Shown: positions 28,883-38,003, counted from the first letter of the stretch. The stretch is DNA of 64,000 nucleotides from Roseateles sp. DAIF2 (GCF_015624425.1 NZ_CP049919.1:3472001-3536000); one strand, 5' to 3'. Made by a program: numbers and translations. The notes: generated by a model from the letters alone, not told the origin.

Positions 28883-30378
28883 GCATGGAGAGTTTTGCCC
28901 CGCTGATGTTCGCGGGGCTGATCATCGTGATGTTGATCGGCTTCCCGGTGGCCTTCTCGCTGGCCGCGCTCGGCCTGCTGTGCGGTTTCGTCGCGATCGA
29001 GGCCGGCTGGTTCCCGCCCGCCTTCATGGCCAATCTGCCGCTCAATGTGCTGGGCATCCTGTCCAATGAGCTGCTGCTGGCGATCCCCTTCTTCACCTTG
29101 ATGGGGGCCATCCTGGAGAAATGCGGGCTGGCCGAGGATCTGCTGGATTCGATGGGCCAGCTGTTCGGCCCGGTGCGCGGCGGCCTGGGCTATGCGGTGA
29201 TCGTGGTGGGCTTCATCCTCGGCGCGATCACCGGCACGGTGGCCGGCCAGGTGATCGCGATGGCGATGATCGCGCTGCCGGTGATGATGCGCTACGGCTA
29301 CAACATGCGCTACGCCACCGGCGTGCTGGCCGCCTCCGGCACCATCACGCAGCTGGTGCCGCCCTCGCTGGTGCTGGTCGTGATGGCCGACCAGCTGGGC
29401 CGCTCGGTCGGCGACATGTACAAGGGCGCCTGGGGCCCCTCGGTGCTGCAGGTGTTGATCTTCGCGATCTACACCTTCATCCTGACCCGCCTGAAGCCCA
29501 GCTACCTGCCGGGCCTGCCCCCCGAGGCGCGCACCCTGCAGGGCTGGGCATTGTGGAAGAAATGCCTGCGCGGCATCATCCCCTCGGCCGTACTGATCTT
29601 CGCGGTGCTGGGCAGCATGGGCGGCCTGCCCGGCATCAGCAAGGCGATCTGCACCCCGACCGAGGCCGGCGCGATGGGCGCGGTCGGCGCCTTCATCCTG
29701 GCCGCGCTGCACCGCCGCCTGACCTGGCCGCTGCTGGTCGGCAGCCTGGCCGGCACGATGCGCATCACCGCGATGGTGGTCTTCATCCTGATCGGCTCGC
29801 GCGTGTTCTCGCTGGTGTTCCAGGGCGTCGACGGCGCCAAGTGGATCGAGCATATGCTGACCGGCCTGCCCGGCGGCCAGACCGGCTTCCTGATCGTCGT
29901 CAACCTGTTCGTCTTCTTCCTGGCCTTCTTCCTCGACTTCTTCGAGATCGCCTTCATCATCCTGCCGCTGCTGGGGCCGGTGGCGGACAAGCTGGGCATC
30001 GACATGATCTGGTTCGGTGTGCTGCTGTGCGTCAACATGCAGACCAGCTTCATGCACCCGCCCTTCGGCTTCGCGCTGTTCTACCTGCGCGGCATCTCCG
30101 ACACCCTGTTCAAGAACGGCGGCCTGCCGCGCAAGGTGGAGTCCAAGGACATCTACCTCGGCTCGGTGCCCTTCGTGTTCCTGCAGCTGCTGCTGGTGGT
30201 GATCGTGATCTTCGTGCCGCAGACGGTGACGGTATTCCTGGACAAGCCCGAGGTGGTGGACCTGGACAAGGTGGTGATGCCCGACACCGAGCCGCTGATG
30301 CCCAGCACGGACGAGCCGGCACCCAGCCTCGACGACCTGGCCCCGTCGGCCGAGCCCGCCAGCGCGGCCTCGCAGTAG
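28879..30378 (+). CDS. dctM: TRAP transporter large permease (DctM family)
   Basis: DctM is the sodium-coupled transport subunit of a TRAP system. The 499-residue protein has about twelve hydrophobic segments and family motifs: LGLLCGFVAIEAGWF, a helical-hairpin segment GTITQLVPPSLVLVVMA and a second one TSFMHPPFGFALFYL. It is longer than typical DctM because of a hydrophilic tail from about residue 455 (acidic, Pro/Ser-rich). Length and motifs fit the subgroup that works with TakP-like oxo-acid binding proteins, which is an inference. Coupled to dctQ by ATGA. Confidence 0.92.
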   Translation: MSMESFAPLMFAGLIIVMLIGFPVAFSLAALGLLCGFVAIEAGWFPPAFMANLPLNVLGILSNELLLAIPFFTLMGAILEKCGLAEDLLDSMGQLFGPVRGGLGYAVIVVGFILGAITGTVAGQVIAMAMIALPVMMRYGYNMRYATGVLAASGTITQLVPPSLVLVVMADQLGRSVGDMYKGAWGPSVLQVLIFAIYTFILTRLKPSYLPGLPPEARTLQGWALWKKCLRGIIPSAVLIFAVLGSMGGLPGISKAICTPTEAGAMGAVGAFILAALHRRLTWPLLVGSLAGTMRITAMVVFILIGSRVFSLVFQGVDGAKWIEHMLTGLPGGQTGFLIVVNLFVFFLAFFLDFFEIAFIILPLLGPVADKLGIDMIWFGVLLCVNMQTSFMHPPFGFALFYLRGISDTLFKNGGLPRKVESKDIYLGSVPFVFLQLLLVVIVIFVPQTVTVFLDKPEVVDLDKVVMPDTEPLMPSTDEPAPSLDDLAPSAEPASAASQ

Positions 30379-30381
30379 GCG

Positions 30382-30888
30382 ATGACGATGATGTCGCAGG
30401 ACGCCATCCCCACCCTGCCCGCGCTGCCGGACCCTCCTGCTGCGGAGGCCGGCGAAGAACTCAGCGCGGAGGGCCCCTCCTTCCCGCTGACCACCCGGCT
30501 GCTGGCCAGCGCGATGATGCTGGCCCTCTTGGTCTGGGGCTGGCGCGCCGCCGACGAGATCGCCGGCGCGAAGCTCGACGCCGGCGCCATCGGTTTCCTG
30601 CTGTCGGTCGTGCTGGTGCTAGTGAGTTGCTACGTCGGCATGCTGAAGAGCCGCACCTCGATCAGCATGACCCATATCCGCCAGCGCTGGCTGTGGACCA
30701 AGGAGGTCGCGCTGGCCGATGTGCACCAGGCCAAGCTGATCCATCTGCCGGGCCTGGCCTGGCTGATCGCACCGCGCCTGATGGTCAAGGTGCGCGGCCG
30801 CGGGCTCTACACCTTCCACATCGCCGACCCGGCGGTGTTGGCGCTGGCGCGCCGCCTGGGCCTGGGCGAGCCGCCCTCGCCGCGCTGA
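30382..30888 (+). CDS. Uncharacterised two-helix membrane protein in the TRAP operon
   Basis: I do not recognise this 168-residue protein. It has a Pro/Glu-rich N-terminus, two transmembrane segments at about residues 39-55 and 68-88, then a basic cytoplasmic domain (SISMTHIRQRWLWTKEV ... PRLMVKVRGRGLYTFHIAD). That layout resembles small bacterial proteins with a PH-like domain after a helical hairpin. It starts 3 bp after the dctM stop and ends at a terminator, so it is the last gene of the TRAP operon. Alternative ATGs at 30388 and 30391 cannot be excluded. Confidence 0.7.
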   Translation: MTMMSQDAIPTLPALPDPPAAEAGEELSAEGPSFPLTTRLLASAMMLALLVWGWRAADEIAGAKLDAGAIGFLLSVVLVLVSCYVGMLKSRTSISMTHIRQRWLWTKEVALADVHQAKLIHLPGLAWLIAPRLMVKVRGRGLYTFHIADPAVLALARRLGLGEPPSPR

Positions 30889-30904
30889 ACTCCCGGCAAT
30901 ACAA

Positions 30905-30940
30905 GAAGAAAGAGCAGCTCGCGGGCTGCTCTTTTTGTTT
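30905..30940. terminator. Bidirectional intrinsic terminator between convergent TRAP genes
   Basis: AGAGCAGC (30911-30918) pairs perfectly with GCTGCTCT (30925-30932). TTTTGTTT follows on the plus strand and TTCTTCTTGT on the minus strand, so it can serve both the operon to the left and dctP to the right. A second perfect hairpin without a T-run (CGGGGC/GCCCCG, 30945-30960) lies next to it. Confidence 0.88.
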
Positions 30941-30966
30941 GGGACGGGGCTTTCGCCCCGCCGGGT

Positions 30967-32052
30967 TTACAGCTTCTGCTGCGCCATGAAGTTGTCGAAG
31001 CGGTTCTCGGCGAACTTGAACCACAGCACCTGGTCGCGCTGGAAGGTGCGCAGGTCGGCGTAGATCTTCTTCCAGGCCGGGCTCTTCGCGCCGTTGGCTT
31101 CGAACACCTCCATCGAGGCCTTGAAGGACGCATCCAGCACCGCTTGCGAGAAAGGCTTGAGCTGGGTCTTGGCACCGACCAGTTGCTTCAGCGCGGTCGG
31201 GTTCAGCGCGTCGTACTTGGCCAGCATGTCGGTATGCGCCAGCGCCGAGGCGGCGTCGATGATGGCCTTGTACTCGGCCGACAGGGCGTCATAGGCCTTC
31301 TGGTTGATGAAGAAGTCCACCTCGGGACCGCCTTCCCACCAGCCGGGGTAGTAGTAGAACGGCGCGACCTTGTTGAAGCCCAGCTTCTGGTCGTCGTAGG
31401 GGCCGACCCATTCGGCCGCATCGATCGTGCCCTTCTCCAGCGCCTGATAGATCTCGCCGCCGGGCAGGCTCTGCGGCACCGCGCCGAGCTTCTGCATCAC
31501 CTCGCCGATCAGGCCACCGCCCAGGCGCATCTTCAGGCCCTTGAAGTCGGCCGGCGCCTTGATCTCCTTGCGGAACCAGCCACCCATCTGGCAACCGGTG
31601 TTGCCACCGGCGAAGCTGACGATGTTGTAGTTCGCGTAGAACTCGTTCATCAGCTTGCGGCCGTTGCCATGCAGCATCCAGGCCGTCATCTGGCGCGAGT
31701 TCAGGCCGAAGGGGATCGCCGAACCGAGCGCGAAGGCCGGGTCCTTGCCGTAGAAGTAGTACGGCACGGTGTGGGCCATCTCGACGGTCGCGTTCTGCAC
31801 GCCATCCACCACACCGAACGGGGGCATCAGTTCGCCACCGGCATGCACCGAGATCTCGAACTTGCCGCCCGACATGGCCTTGACCGCCTTCGCGAACACC
31901 TCGGCACCGCCGTAGATCGTGTCCAGCGACTTCGGGAAGCTCGACGCCAAGCGCCAGCGCACATTGGCCTGGGCATTGACGACGGCCGGGGCGGCACCGG
32001 CCGCCAGCACGCCGGCCAGACCGGCCTGCTTGACAAAGGAACGACGCTCCAT
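30967..32052 (-). CDS. dctP: TRAP transporter substrate-binding protein (TakP-like)
   Basis: This 361-residue extracytoplasmic binding protein begins with a Tat-type signal (ERRSFVK, hydrophobic core, cleavage near AQA at about residue 29). It has VRWRLASSFPKSLDTIYGGAE, QMGGWFRKEI and WVGPYDDQKLGFNKVAPFYYYPGWWEGGP, the pattern of 2-oxo-acid binding proteins such as Rhodobacter TakP. Pyruvate or a related 2-oxo acid is therefore a reasonable ligand guess. It converges with the permease operon instead of sharing its transcript. Confidence 0.88.
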   Translation of the reverse strand: MERRSFVKQAGLAGVLAAGAAPAVVNAQANVRWRLASSFPKSLDTIYGGAEVFAKAVKAMSGGKFEISVHAGGELMPPFGVVDGVQNATVEMAHTVPYYFYGKDPAFALGSAIPFGLNSRQMTAWMLHGNGRKLMNEFYANYNIVSFAGGNTGCQMGGWFRKEIKAPADFKGLKMRLGGGLIGEVMQKLGAVPQSLPGGEIYQALEKGTIDAAEWVGPYDDQKLGFNKVAPFYYYPGWWEGGPEVDFFINQKAYDALSAEYKAIIDAASALAHTDMLAKYDALNPTALKQLVGAKTQLKPFSQAVLDASFKASMEVFEANGAKSPAWKKIYADLRTFQRDQVLWFKFAENRFDNFMAQQKL

Positions 32053-32209
32053 CAGTTGATCTCCTCGTATTGATGAATGCTTGAGAGCGCATCGATTCTA
32101 GGAGTCGACTTCCGGGGCCTGACCGGGAGAAACCCGTGAAAACCAGAGTGACAGCGGCCCTCTTTCGGAGTACCGGAAAAGCCGTCAACAGCAGGCTTTC
32201 AACAGGCTG

Positions 32210-32227
32210 ACGCGCGGAACCGCGCGT
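32210..32227. other. Perfect 8-bp GC-rich hairpin downstream of pmbA
   Basis: ACGCGCGG (32210-32217) and CCGCGCGT (32220-32227) form a perfect stem around AA. No T-run follows on either strand. It lies in the 223-bp gap between the pmbA stop and dctP start and may stabilise the pmbA mRNA end. Nothing else is recognisable in this gap. Confidence 0.35.
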
Positions 32228-32275
32228 GCAAATCGGCGCGCCGCCGCGCGCACAAAATCCCGCCGCTGGTGCGGC

Positions 32276-33664
32276 TCAGCTGCCCGCCAGCTTCATGCGC
32301 GCGACCAGCACCGAGCCGATGGTCTTGCTGCCCAGGGTGTAGGTGTCGGTGCCGATGCCGACGATTTCCTGGAACATCTGGCGCAGGTTGCCGGCGATCG
32401 TCACCTCGTGCACCGGGAAGGCGATCTCGCCGTTCTCGACCCAGTAGCCGCTGGCGCCGCGCGAGTAGTCGCCGGTCACGTAGTTGACGCCCTGCCCCAT
32501 CAGCTCGGTGACCAGCAGGCCGCGGCCCATGCGGCGCAGCATCGTGTCGAGGTTGTCGCCGGGCGCGGTGACGCGGCTCGTCATGCGCAGGTTGTGCGAA
32601 CCGCCGGCATGGCCGGTGGTGCGCAGGCCCAGCTTGCGCGCCGAATAGCTGGAGAGGAAGTAGCCCTGCAGCACGCCGGCCTCGACCACCTTGCGCGCGC
32701 GGGTCACGACGCCCTCGTCGTCGAAGGGCGCGCTGCCCTTGCCCTTGACCTCGTGCGGGTCCTCGTCGATGTCGATATGCGGCGCCATCACGCCCTGGCC
32801 CAGACTGTCGAGCAGGAAGCTGGCCTTGCGGTAGAGCGCGCCGCCGCTGGTCGCCTGCACCAGCGCGCCCAGCAGGCCCGCGGCCACCGTGTTCTCGAAC
32901 AGCACCGGCACCTCGGCCGTCTTGACCTTGCGCGCCTTCAGGCGCGACAGCGCGCGCTCCGCGGCGTAGCGGCCAACCGCCTCCGGCGCCGCCAGCTCGG
33001 TGGCATCGCGCATCGAGCTGTACCAGGCGTCGCGCTGCATGCCGGCGCCGCGGCCGGCGATCGGCGCGACCGAGACCGAATGGCGCGAGCTCGCATAGCC
33101 GCCGCCGAAGCCGCGCGTGTTGGCCGCATAGAAATGCGACTGCTGGGCCGACACCGCGGCGCCTTCTGAATTGGTGATGCGGCGGTCGGTCGCGAAGGCC
33201 GCGTCCTCGCAGCGCAGCGCCAGCGCGGCGGCCTGCTCGGCATCCACCGCCCAGGGATGAAACAGGTCCAGCTGCGGACGCGCGGCCGCGTCCAGCGACA
33301 GGTCCTGCTCGTCCGGCAGGCCGGCCACCGGGTCCTCGGCGGTGAAGCGCGCGATGTCGAAGGCGGCGCGCACCGTGTCCTTCAGCGCCTGCGGCGAGAA
33401 GTCGGAGGTGCTGGCATTGCCGCGGCGCTGCCCCAGGTAGACGCTGATGCCCAGCGACTTGTCGCGGTTGCGCTCGACGTTCTCGACCGAGCCGCGGCGC
33501 ACCGAGACCGACAGGCCGCAGCCCTCGGACACCTCGGCCCCGGCATCGCTGGCGCCCAGGGTCTTGGCCTCGGCCAGCACCGTCTCCACCAGCTCGCGAA
33601 AGCGCTCCTGGCTGTAGGCGAAGCCGGCTTGCGCTGCGGGTGAGGAGGAGGAACGGATAGACAT
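32276..33664 (-). CDS. pmbA: Metalloprotease PmbA/TldE
   Basis: PmbA (TldE) pairs with TldD as a heterodimeric protease that processes peptides such as microcins and degrades unfolded helical peptides. The ATG at 33662-33664 gives 462 residues. Family segments include VSVRRGSVENVERNRDKSLGISVY, the central FENTVAAGLLGAL and GASGYWVENGEIAFPVHEVTIAGNL. TldE lacks the zinc-binding HExxH of TldD, and none is seen. It is divergent from yjgA with 41 bp between. A TTG 33 bp upstream is a possible but less likely start. Confidence 0.93.
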   Translation of the reverse strand: MSIRSSSSPAAQAGFAYSQERFRELVETVLAEAKTLGASDAGAEVSEGCGLSVSVRRGSVENVERNRDKSLGISVYLGQRRGNASTSDFSPQALKDTVRAAFDIARFTAEDPVAGLPDEQDLSLDAAARPQLDLFHPWAVDAEQAAALALRCEDAAFATDRRITNSEGAAVSAQQSHFYAANTRGFGGGYASSRHSVSVAPIAGRGAGMQRDAWYSSMRDATELAAPEAVGRYAAERALSRLKARKVKTAEVPVLFENTVAAGLLGALVQATSGGALYRKASFLLDSLGQGVMAPHIDIDEDPHEVKGKGSAPFDDEGVVTRARKVVEAGVLQGYFLSSYSARKLGLRTTGHAGGSHNLRMTSRVTAPGDNLDTMLRRMGRGLLVTELMGQGVNYVTGDYSRGASGYWVENGEIAFPVHEVTIAGNLRQMFQEIVGIGTDTYTLGSKTIGSVLVARMKLAGS

Positions 33665-33705
33665 GGGGTCGATCGGGAAAGTCGGAGTGGGCGACAATCA
33701 TACTT

Positions 33706-34272
33706 ATGAGCGATTTCCCCGATGACGATTTCGACGCCGACTTCGACGAGCGTCCCAGCAAGAGCCAGAAGAAGCGCGACATGCACGAGCTGCAGGCGCT
33801 GGGCGACGACCTGCTGGCCCTGCCGGCCAGCCGCGTCGAGCCGCTGGACCTGCCGGAGATCCTGCTGGACGCGCTGAAGGACGCGAAGAAGATCACCAAC
33901 TTCGAAGGCAAGCGCCGCCAGATGCAGTACATCGGCAAGCTGATGCGCAAGGTCGATCCGGCGCCGATCCGCGAGGCGGTGGCCGCCTTCAAGCTGGGCC
34001 ATGCGCAGGACAGCCTGGCCCTGCACGAATCCGAGCGCTGGCGCGAGCGCCTGCTGGACAACGACGAGGCGCTGCAGGCCTTCATCGCCGAGCATCCGCA
34101 GGTCGACATGCAGCAGCTGCGCAGCCTGGTGCGCGCGGCCCGCAAGGACGCCGCCGGCACCCCGGAACAGCGCAATGGCCGCGCCTATCGCGAGCTGTTC
34201 CAGCTGATCAAGGCCGAGCGCAAGCGCGTCGCGCCGGACGGCGATGCGGCCGAGGCCGGCGATGATGAGTGA
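33706..34272 (+). CDS. yjgA: Ribosome-associated protein YjgA/DarP (DUF615)
   Basis: YjgA (DarP) is a 50S assembly-associated protein. The 188-residue protein begins acidic (DFPDDDFDADFDERPSKSQKKRDMHELQALG), which matches the family. It then forms a helical body (KITNFEGKRRQMQYIGKLMRKVD; RNGRAYRELFQLIK). It is divergent from pmbA, a conserved arrangement in Burkholderiales. It overlaps the mog start, so yjgA-mog-slyD form an operon. Confidence 0.93.
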   Translation: MSDFPDDDFDADFDERPSKSQKKRDMHELQALGDDLLALPASRVEPLDLPEILLDALKDAKKITNFEGKRRQMQYIGKLMRKVDPAPIREAVAAFKLGHAQDSLALHESERWRERLLDNDEALQAFIAEHPQVDMQQLRSLVRAARKDAAGTPEQRNGRAYRELFQLIKAERKRVAPDGDAAEAGDDE

Positions 34273-34846
34273 TCCGGTCAGGATCGGCATCGTCTCGATC
34301 AGCGACCGCGCCTCCAGCGGCGTCTACGAGGACAAGGGCCTGCCGGCGCTGCAGGAATGGCTGTCGGCCGCGCTGCTGAACCCGATCGAGTTCCAGCCGC
34401 GCCTGATCCCCGACGAGCGCGCGCAGATCGCCGCCACCCTGCGCGAGCTGGTCGACGAGGCGAAGTGCGACCTGGTGCTGACCACCGGCGGCACCGGCCC
34501 GGCGCCGCGCGACGTCACGCCCGAGGCGACCCTGGACGTGGCCGAGCGCGAGATGCCCGGCTTCGGCGAGCAGATGCGCCAGATCTCGCTGCATTTCGTG
34601 CCCACCGCGATCCTGTCGCGCCAGGTCGCGGTGATCCGCGGCCGGGCGCTGATCATCAACCTGCCCGGCCAGCCCAAGGCGATCGCCGAGACGCTGGCCG
34701 GCCATGAGAAAGCCAGCGGCATCTTCGCCGCCGTGCCCTATTGCATCGACCTGATCGGCGGGCCCTATCTGGAAACCCGCGCTGAGGTCTGCAAGGCCTT
34801 CCGCCCCAAAAGCGCCATTCGAACCAAGAACGAAAAAACCCAATGA
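34265..34846 (+). CDS. mog: Molybdopterin adenylyltransferase (MogA)
   Basis: MogA adenylylates molybdopterin before molybdenum insertion. The 193-residue protein has RIGIVSISDRASSGVYEDKG at the N-terminus and LVLTTGGTGPAPRDVTPEAT near residue 75, the molybdopterin-binding core. GQPKAIAETL follows. The start is ambiguous between ATGs at 34262 and 34265; both overlap the yjgA stop. Its own stop overlaps the slyD start by ATGA. Confidence 0.92.
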   Translation: MSDPVRIGIVSISDRASSGVYEDKGLPALQEWLSAALLNPIEFQPRLIPDERAQIAATLRELVDEAKCDLVLTTGGTGPAPRDVTPEATLDVAEREMPGFGEQMRQISLHFVPTAILSRQVAVIRGRALIINLPGQPKAIAETLAGHEKASGIFAAVPYCIDLIGGPYLETRAEVCKAFRPKSAIRTKNEKTQ

Positions 34847-35322
34847 AGATCACGAAAGACACCATCGCCACCCTGAAGCTCAAGGTGGCAGACGCCAACG
34901 GCCGCCTGATCGAGGACTCGAAGGAGCCGGCCGCCGTGCTGATCGGCGGCTACGGCAACACCCTGCCGGCGATCGAGGCGGCGCTGGAGGGCCAGGAGGC
35001 CGGCTTCCAGACCACGCTGAAGCTGGCGCCGGAGAACGCCTTCGGCCAGCGCGACGAGAGCCTGCTGCGCTCGATCGCCAAGAAGGACTTCCCGCCCGGC
35101 GTCAAGGTCGGCGGTCAGCTGGAGATCCGCGAGAGCGAGAGCGGCCAGACCCAGGTCTTCAATGTCGTGAAGATCAAGGGCGGCCAGGTGCTGCTGGACG
35201 GCAACCACCCGCTGGCCGGCATTGGCCTGGCGGTCACGCTGAAGGTGATCTCGGTGCGCGCGGCCTCGGCCGAGGAAGTGGCCCATGGTCACGCGCATGG
35301 CGACCACGGGCATCACCACTAA
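34843..35322 (+). CDS. slyD: FKBP-type peptidyl-prolyl isomerase SlyD
   Basis: SlyD is a prolyl isomerase, chaperone and nickel-binding protein. The 159-residue protein has the split FKBP domain with the inserted IF chaperone domain (about residues 65-125, ENAFGQRDESLL onward), and ends in a His-rich tail (HGHAHGDHGHHH) that binds Ni(II) in homologs. The FKBP motif appears as GGYGNTLPAIEAALEGQEAG. It is coupled to mog by ATGA overlap and converges with cysE 11 bp away. Confidence 0.94.
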   Translation: MKITKDTIATLKLKVADANGRLIEDSKEPAAVLIGGYGNTLPAIEAALEGQEAGFQTTLKLAPENAFGQRDESLLRSIAKKDFPPGVKVGGQLEIRESESGQTQVFNVVKIKGGQVLLDGNHPLAGIGLAVTLKVISVRAASAEEVAHGHAHGDHGHHH

Positions 35323-35333
35323 AAAGCGCTCGG

Positions 35334-36110
35334 CTACTTGCCGACCAGTTGGTTGAACTTCGAGGCTTCGAAGTTCTCCTCGCGGGCGGCATCGGCCGGC
35401 AGGCAGTCCTTCTCGGCCGCGGCCCGCTTGGACAGGGTCTCGATCGCGTTCCACAGCAGCGCGATCTGGTGCTCCTGGCCGGCCGCGTTGTCGATCAGGC
35501 CGCGCAGGGCCTGCGACAGCGGGTCGTCGCTCTGCGTCACGCCATAGGCCGAGAAGCCCATCTTGGCCGCCGCGGCCTCGCGCTCCGCGTCCGCCCTGGC
35601 CTCGATGATGCGCGCCGGGTTGCCCACCGCGGTGGCGCCCGCCGGCACCGGCTTGGTGACCACCGCCAGCGAGCCGACGCGCGCACCGGCCCCGACGGTG
35701 AAGCCGCCCAGCACGCAGGCATTGGCGCCGACGATCACGCCGGGTTCCAGGGTCGGATGCCGCTTGGCCCCCTTGACCAGCGAGGTGCCGCCCAGGGTCA
35801 CGCCCTGGTAGATCGTGCAGCCATCGCCGATCTCGGCCATCTCGCCGATCACGACGCCCATGCCATGGTCGATGAAGACCTTGCGGCCGATCGTCGCGCC
35901 CGGATGGATCTCGATGCCGGTCAGCCAGCGCGAGAGATGCGAGATGAAACGCCCCGGCCATTTCAGGCCATGGGTCCAGCACCAATGGGCGCGCCGGTGC
36001 AGCACCAGCGCGTGCAGCCCCGGATAACAGCTCAGCACCTCCCAAGCCGACCGGGCGGCCGGATCGCGCTCGAGGATGCAGGCAATGTCTTCGCGAAGGC
36101 GCTGGAACAT
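35334..36110 (-). CDS. cysE: Serine O-acetyltransferase
   Basis: CysE makes O-acetylserine, the first step of cysteine synthesis. The 258-residue protein has the N-terminal helical domain ([13 protein letters not shown]), then the left-handed beta-helix of hexapeptide repeats: [21 protein letters not shown] with the catalytic His, and [15 protein letters not shown]. The C-terminal part beyond about residue 190 is longer than in E. coli and variable. It follows trmJ by 52 bp on the same strand. Confidence 0.96.
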   Translation of the reverse strand: MFQRLREDIACILERDPAARSAWEVLSCYPGLHALVLHRRAHWCWTHGLKWPGRFISHLSRWLTGIEIHPGATIGRKVFIDHGMGVVIGEMAEIGDGCTIYQGVTLGGTSLVKGAKRHPTLEPGVIVGANACVLGGFTVGAGARVGSLAVVTKPVPAGATAVGNPARIIEARADAEREAAAAKMGFSAYGVTQSDDPLSQALRGLIDNAAGQEHQIALLWNAIETLSKRAAAEKDCLPADAAREENFEASKFNQLVGK

Positions 36111-36162
36111 GAGGACTGGGGTTGCAGAAAGTAAAGAAGGGCTGTCAGTCTAGCCGGGCGGA

Positions 36163-36891
36163 TCAACCCTCGCCGCGGCGGGTCTTGAGCATCGCGCGGG
36201 CCATGCCGCGCAGGATGTGCACTTCTTCAGAAGTCAGCTGCGCGCGGTTGAACAGCTGGTTCAGGCGCGGCATCAGCTTCTTGGGCGCGGCCGGGTCGAG
36301 GTAGTCGATCGCCACCAGCGCCTCCTCCAGATGCGCCAGCAGGCCCTGCACCGCCCGGCCATCGGCCAGATCGGGATCGGCGGTGCGCGGCGCCACCGCG
36401 AAGCCACCCAGGGCCTGGCGCAGGTCATAGGCCAGCAGCTGCACTGCCTGGGCCAGATTCAGGGAGCCGTAGTCGGGATGGGTCGGGATCGACAGCACCG
36501 CATGGCAGCGATACACATCCTCGTTGCTCATGCCGTAGCGCTCGGAGCCGAACACCAGGCCGATCTTGTGCGTGCCCTGCGCCGCCAGCTCGGCGAACAG
36601 CGGGCGCGGCTCGCGCGTCGGTGGCCCGAAGTCGCGCGGCGTCATCGCGGTGGCGCAGGCGAAGCTGACGCCGTCCAGCGCCTCGGCCAGGCTGTCGACG
36701 ATGCGCGCGCGGGCCAGGATGTCGGCCGCGCCGCTGGCCATCGCGACCGTCTCCTCCTGGGACAGCACATCGGCGAAACGCGGGCGCACCAGCACCAGCT
36801 CGGAAAAACCCATCACCTTCATCGCCCGCGCGGTGGCGCCGACATTGCCAGGGTGGCTGGTCTGGATCAGGATGAAACGTGTGGAATCCAC
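36163..36891 (-). CDS. trmJ: tRNA/rRNA methyltransferase TrmJ
   Basis: TrmJ 2'-O-methylates tRNA position 32. The 242-residue SPOUT methyltransferase has STRFILIQTSHPGNVGATARAM at the N-terminus, the SAM knot residues KIGLVFGSERYGMSNED and the final knot SIPTHPDYGSLNLAQAVQLL. The C-terminal helical extension fits TrmJ. It is divergent from suhB, the conserved order in betaproteobacteria, and probably co-transcribed with cysE. Confidence 0.94.
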   Translation of the reverse strand: MDSTRFILIQTSHPGNVGATARAMKVMGFSELVLVRPRFADVLSQEETVAMASGAADILARARIVDSLAEALDGVSFACATAMTPRDFGPPTREPRPLFAELAAQGTHKIGLVFGSERYGMSNEDVYRCHAVLSIPTHPDYGSLNLAQAVQLLAYDLRQALGGFAVAPRTADPDLADGRAVQGLLAHLEEALVAIDYLDPAAPKKLMPRLNQLFNRAQLTSEEVHILRGMARAMLKTRRGEG

Positions 36892-36913
36892 GGTGCTGCG
36901 GGCCGCTCTCGGT

Positions 36914-36919
36914 TAAAAT
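36914..36919 (+). promoter_or_regulatory. -10 element of the suhB promoter
   Basis: TAAAAT lies in the 124-bp divergent gap between trmJ and suhB, about 97 bp before the suhB start. The -35 is not clear. Confidence 0.45.
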
Positions 36920-37015
36920 GCGCGATTATCCGCGGCCGGGCCCTGTCGCCCGGGGTCACCGCCCCCGCTCTTTGCCTTCGCCAGTCCACCCTCCCCACGC
37001 AGGTTTATCCAAGCC

Positions 37016-37978
37016 ATGACGCAAGCCGCACTCCATCCCATGCTGAACGTCGCCATCAAGGCGGCCCGTGCAGCCGGTTCCATCATCAACCGCGCGTCGC
37101 TGGATCTCGACATCCTGAAGATCAACACCAAGTCGCCCAACGACTTCGTGACCGAGGTGGACCAGGCGGCAGAGAACGCCATCATCGAAACCCTGCTGCA
37201 AGCCTATCCCGACCACGGCATCCTGGCCGAGGAATCGGGCCGCAGCCACGGCAACAAGCATTCCGACTATGTCTGGATCATCGATCCGCTGGACGGCACC
37301 ACCAATTTCATCCACGGCTTCCCGGTCTATTGCGTGTCGATCGCGCTGGCCTTCCGCGGCAAGATCGAGCAGGCCGTCGTCTACGACCCGACCCGCAACG
37401 ACCTGTTCTACGCCACCAAGGGCCGCGGCGCCTTCCTGAACGACAAGCGCCTGCGCGTCTCCAAGCGCACCCGCATGAGCGACGCGCTGATCGGCACCGG
37501 TTTCCCCTTCCGCCGCGGTGACAACTTCAAGCGCTACGTCAAGATGTTCGAGGAGGTGATGCAGCAATGCGCCGGCCTGCGCCGCCCTGGCGCCGCCGCA
37601 CTCGACCTCTGCTATGTGGCCGCCGGTTACTACGACGCCTTCTTCGAGACCGGCCTGAACCCCTGGGACGTGGCCGCGGGCTCGCTGATCATCACCGAGG
37701 CCGGCGGCCTGATCGGCAACTTCACCGGCGAAGCCGACTTCCTGAACCAGCGCGAGGTGGTCGCCGGCAGCCCGAAGATCTACGGTCAGCTGGTGCAGAT
37801 CCTGAGCCCCTACACCCGCGTGATCAAGGCCGAGGACGAGACGGCGGCGCCCGCCGCCGAGGCCGGCGGCAAGCCCACGGCCGCCGATGCCGTCGCCGCT
37901 GCCGCGGCCGCCCCCGCGAAGAAGCGCGGCCCGGTGCGCATCAAGAAGGCAGACGTCGAGGGCGACAGCGCCGCCTGA
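37016..37978 (+). CDS. suhB: Inositol-1-monophosphatase SuhB
   Basis: SuhB dephosphorylates inositol-1-phosphate and also acts with Nus factors in rRNA antitermination. The 320-residue protein has the metal-binding motifs [29 protein letters not shown] and NPWDVAAG. After about residue 265 it carries an extra tail rich in Ala, Lys and acidic residues ([12 protein letters not shown] ... [15 protein letters not shown]), absent from the E. coli protein of about 267 residues. It ends at a strong terminator. Confidence 0.95.
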   Translation: MTQAALHPMLNVAIKAARAAGSIINRASLDLDILKINTKSPNDFVTEVDQAAENAIIETLLQAYPDHGILAEESGRSHGNKHSDYVWIIDPLDGTTNFIHGFPVYCVSIALAFRGKIEQAVVYDPTRNDLFYATKGRGAFLNDKRLRVSKRTRMSDALIGTGFPFRRGDNFKRYVKMFEEVMQQCAGLRRPGAAALDLCYVAAGYYDAFFETGLNPWDVAAGSLIITEAGGLIGNFTGEADFLNQREVVAGSPKIYGQLVQILSPYTRVIKAEDETAAPAAEAGGKPTAADAVAAAAAAPAKKRGPVRIKKADVEGDSAA

Positions 37979-38003
37979 CGCTAAACTCCCTTTCCAGCCT
38001 CAG

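Noticed and set aside
33665..33697. TTG start for pmbA 33 bp upstream of the ATG
   Set aside because: The extra 11 residues have no family similarity and the TTG lies in the short divergent gap needed for promoters. The ATG at 33664 was preferred.
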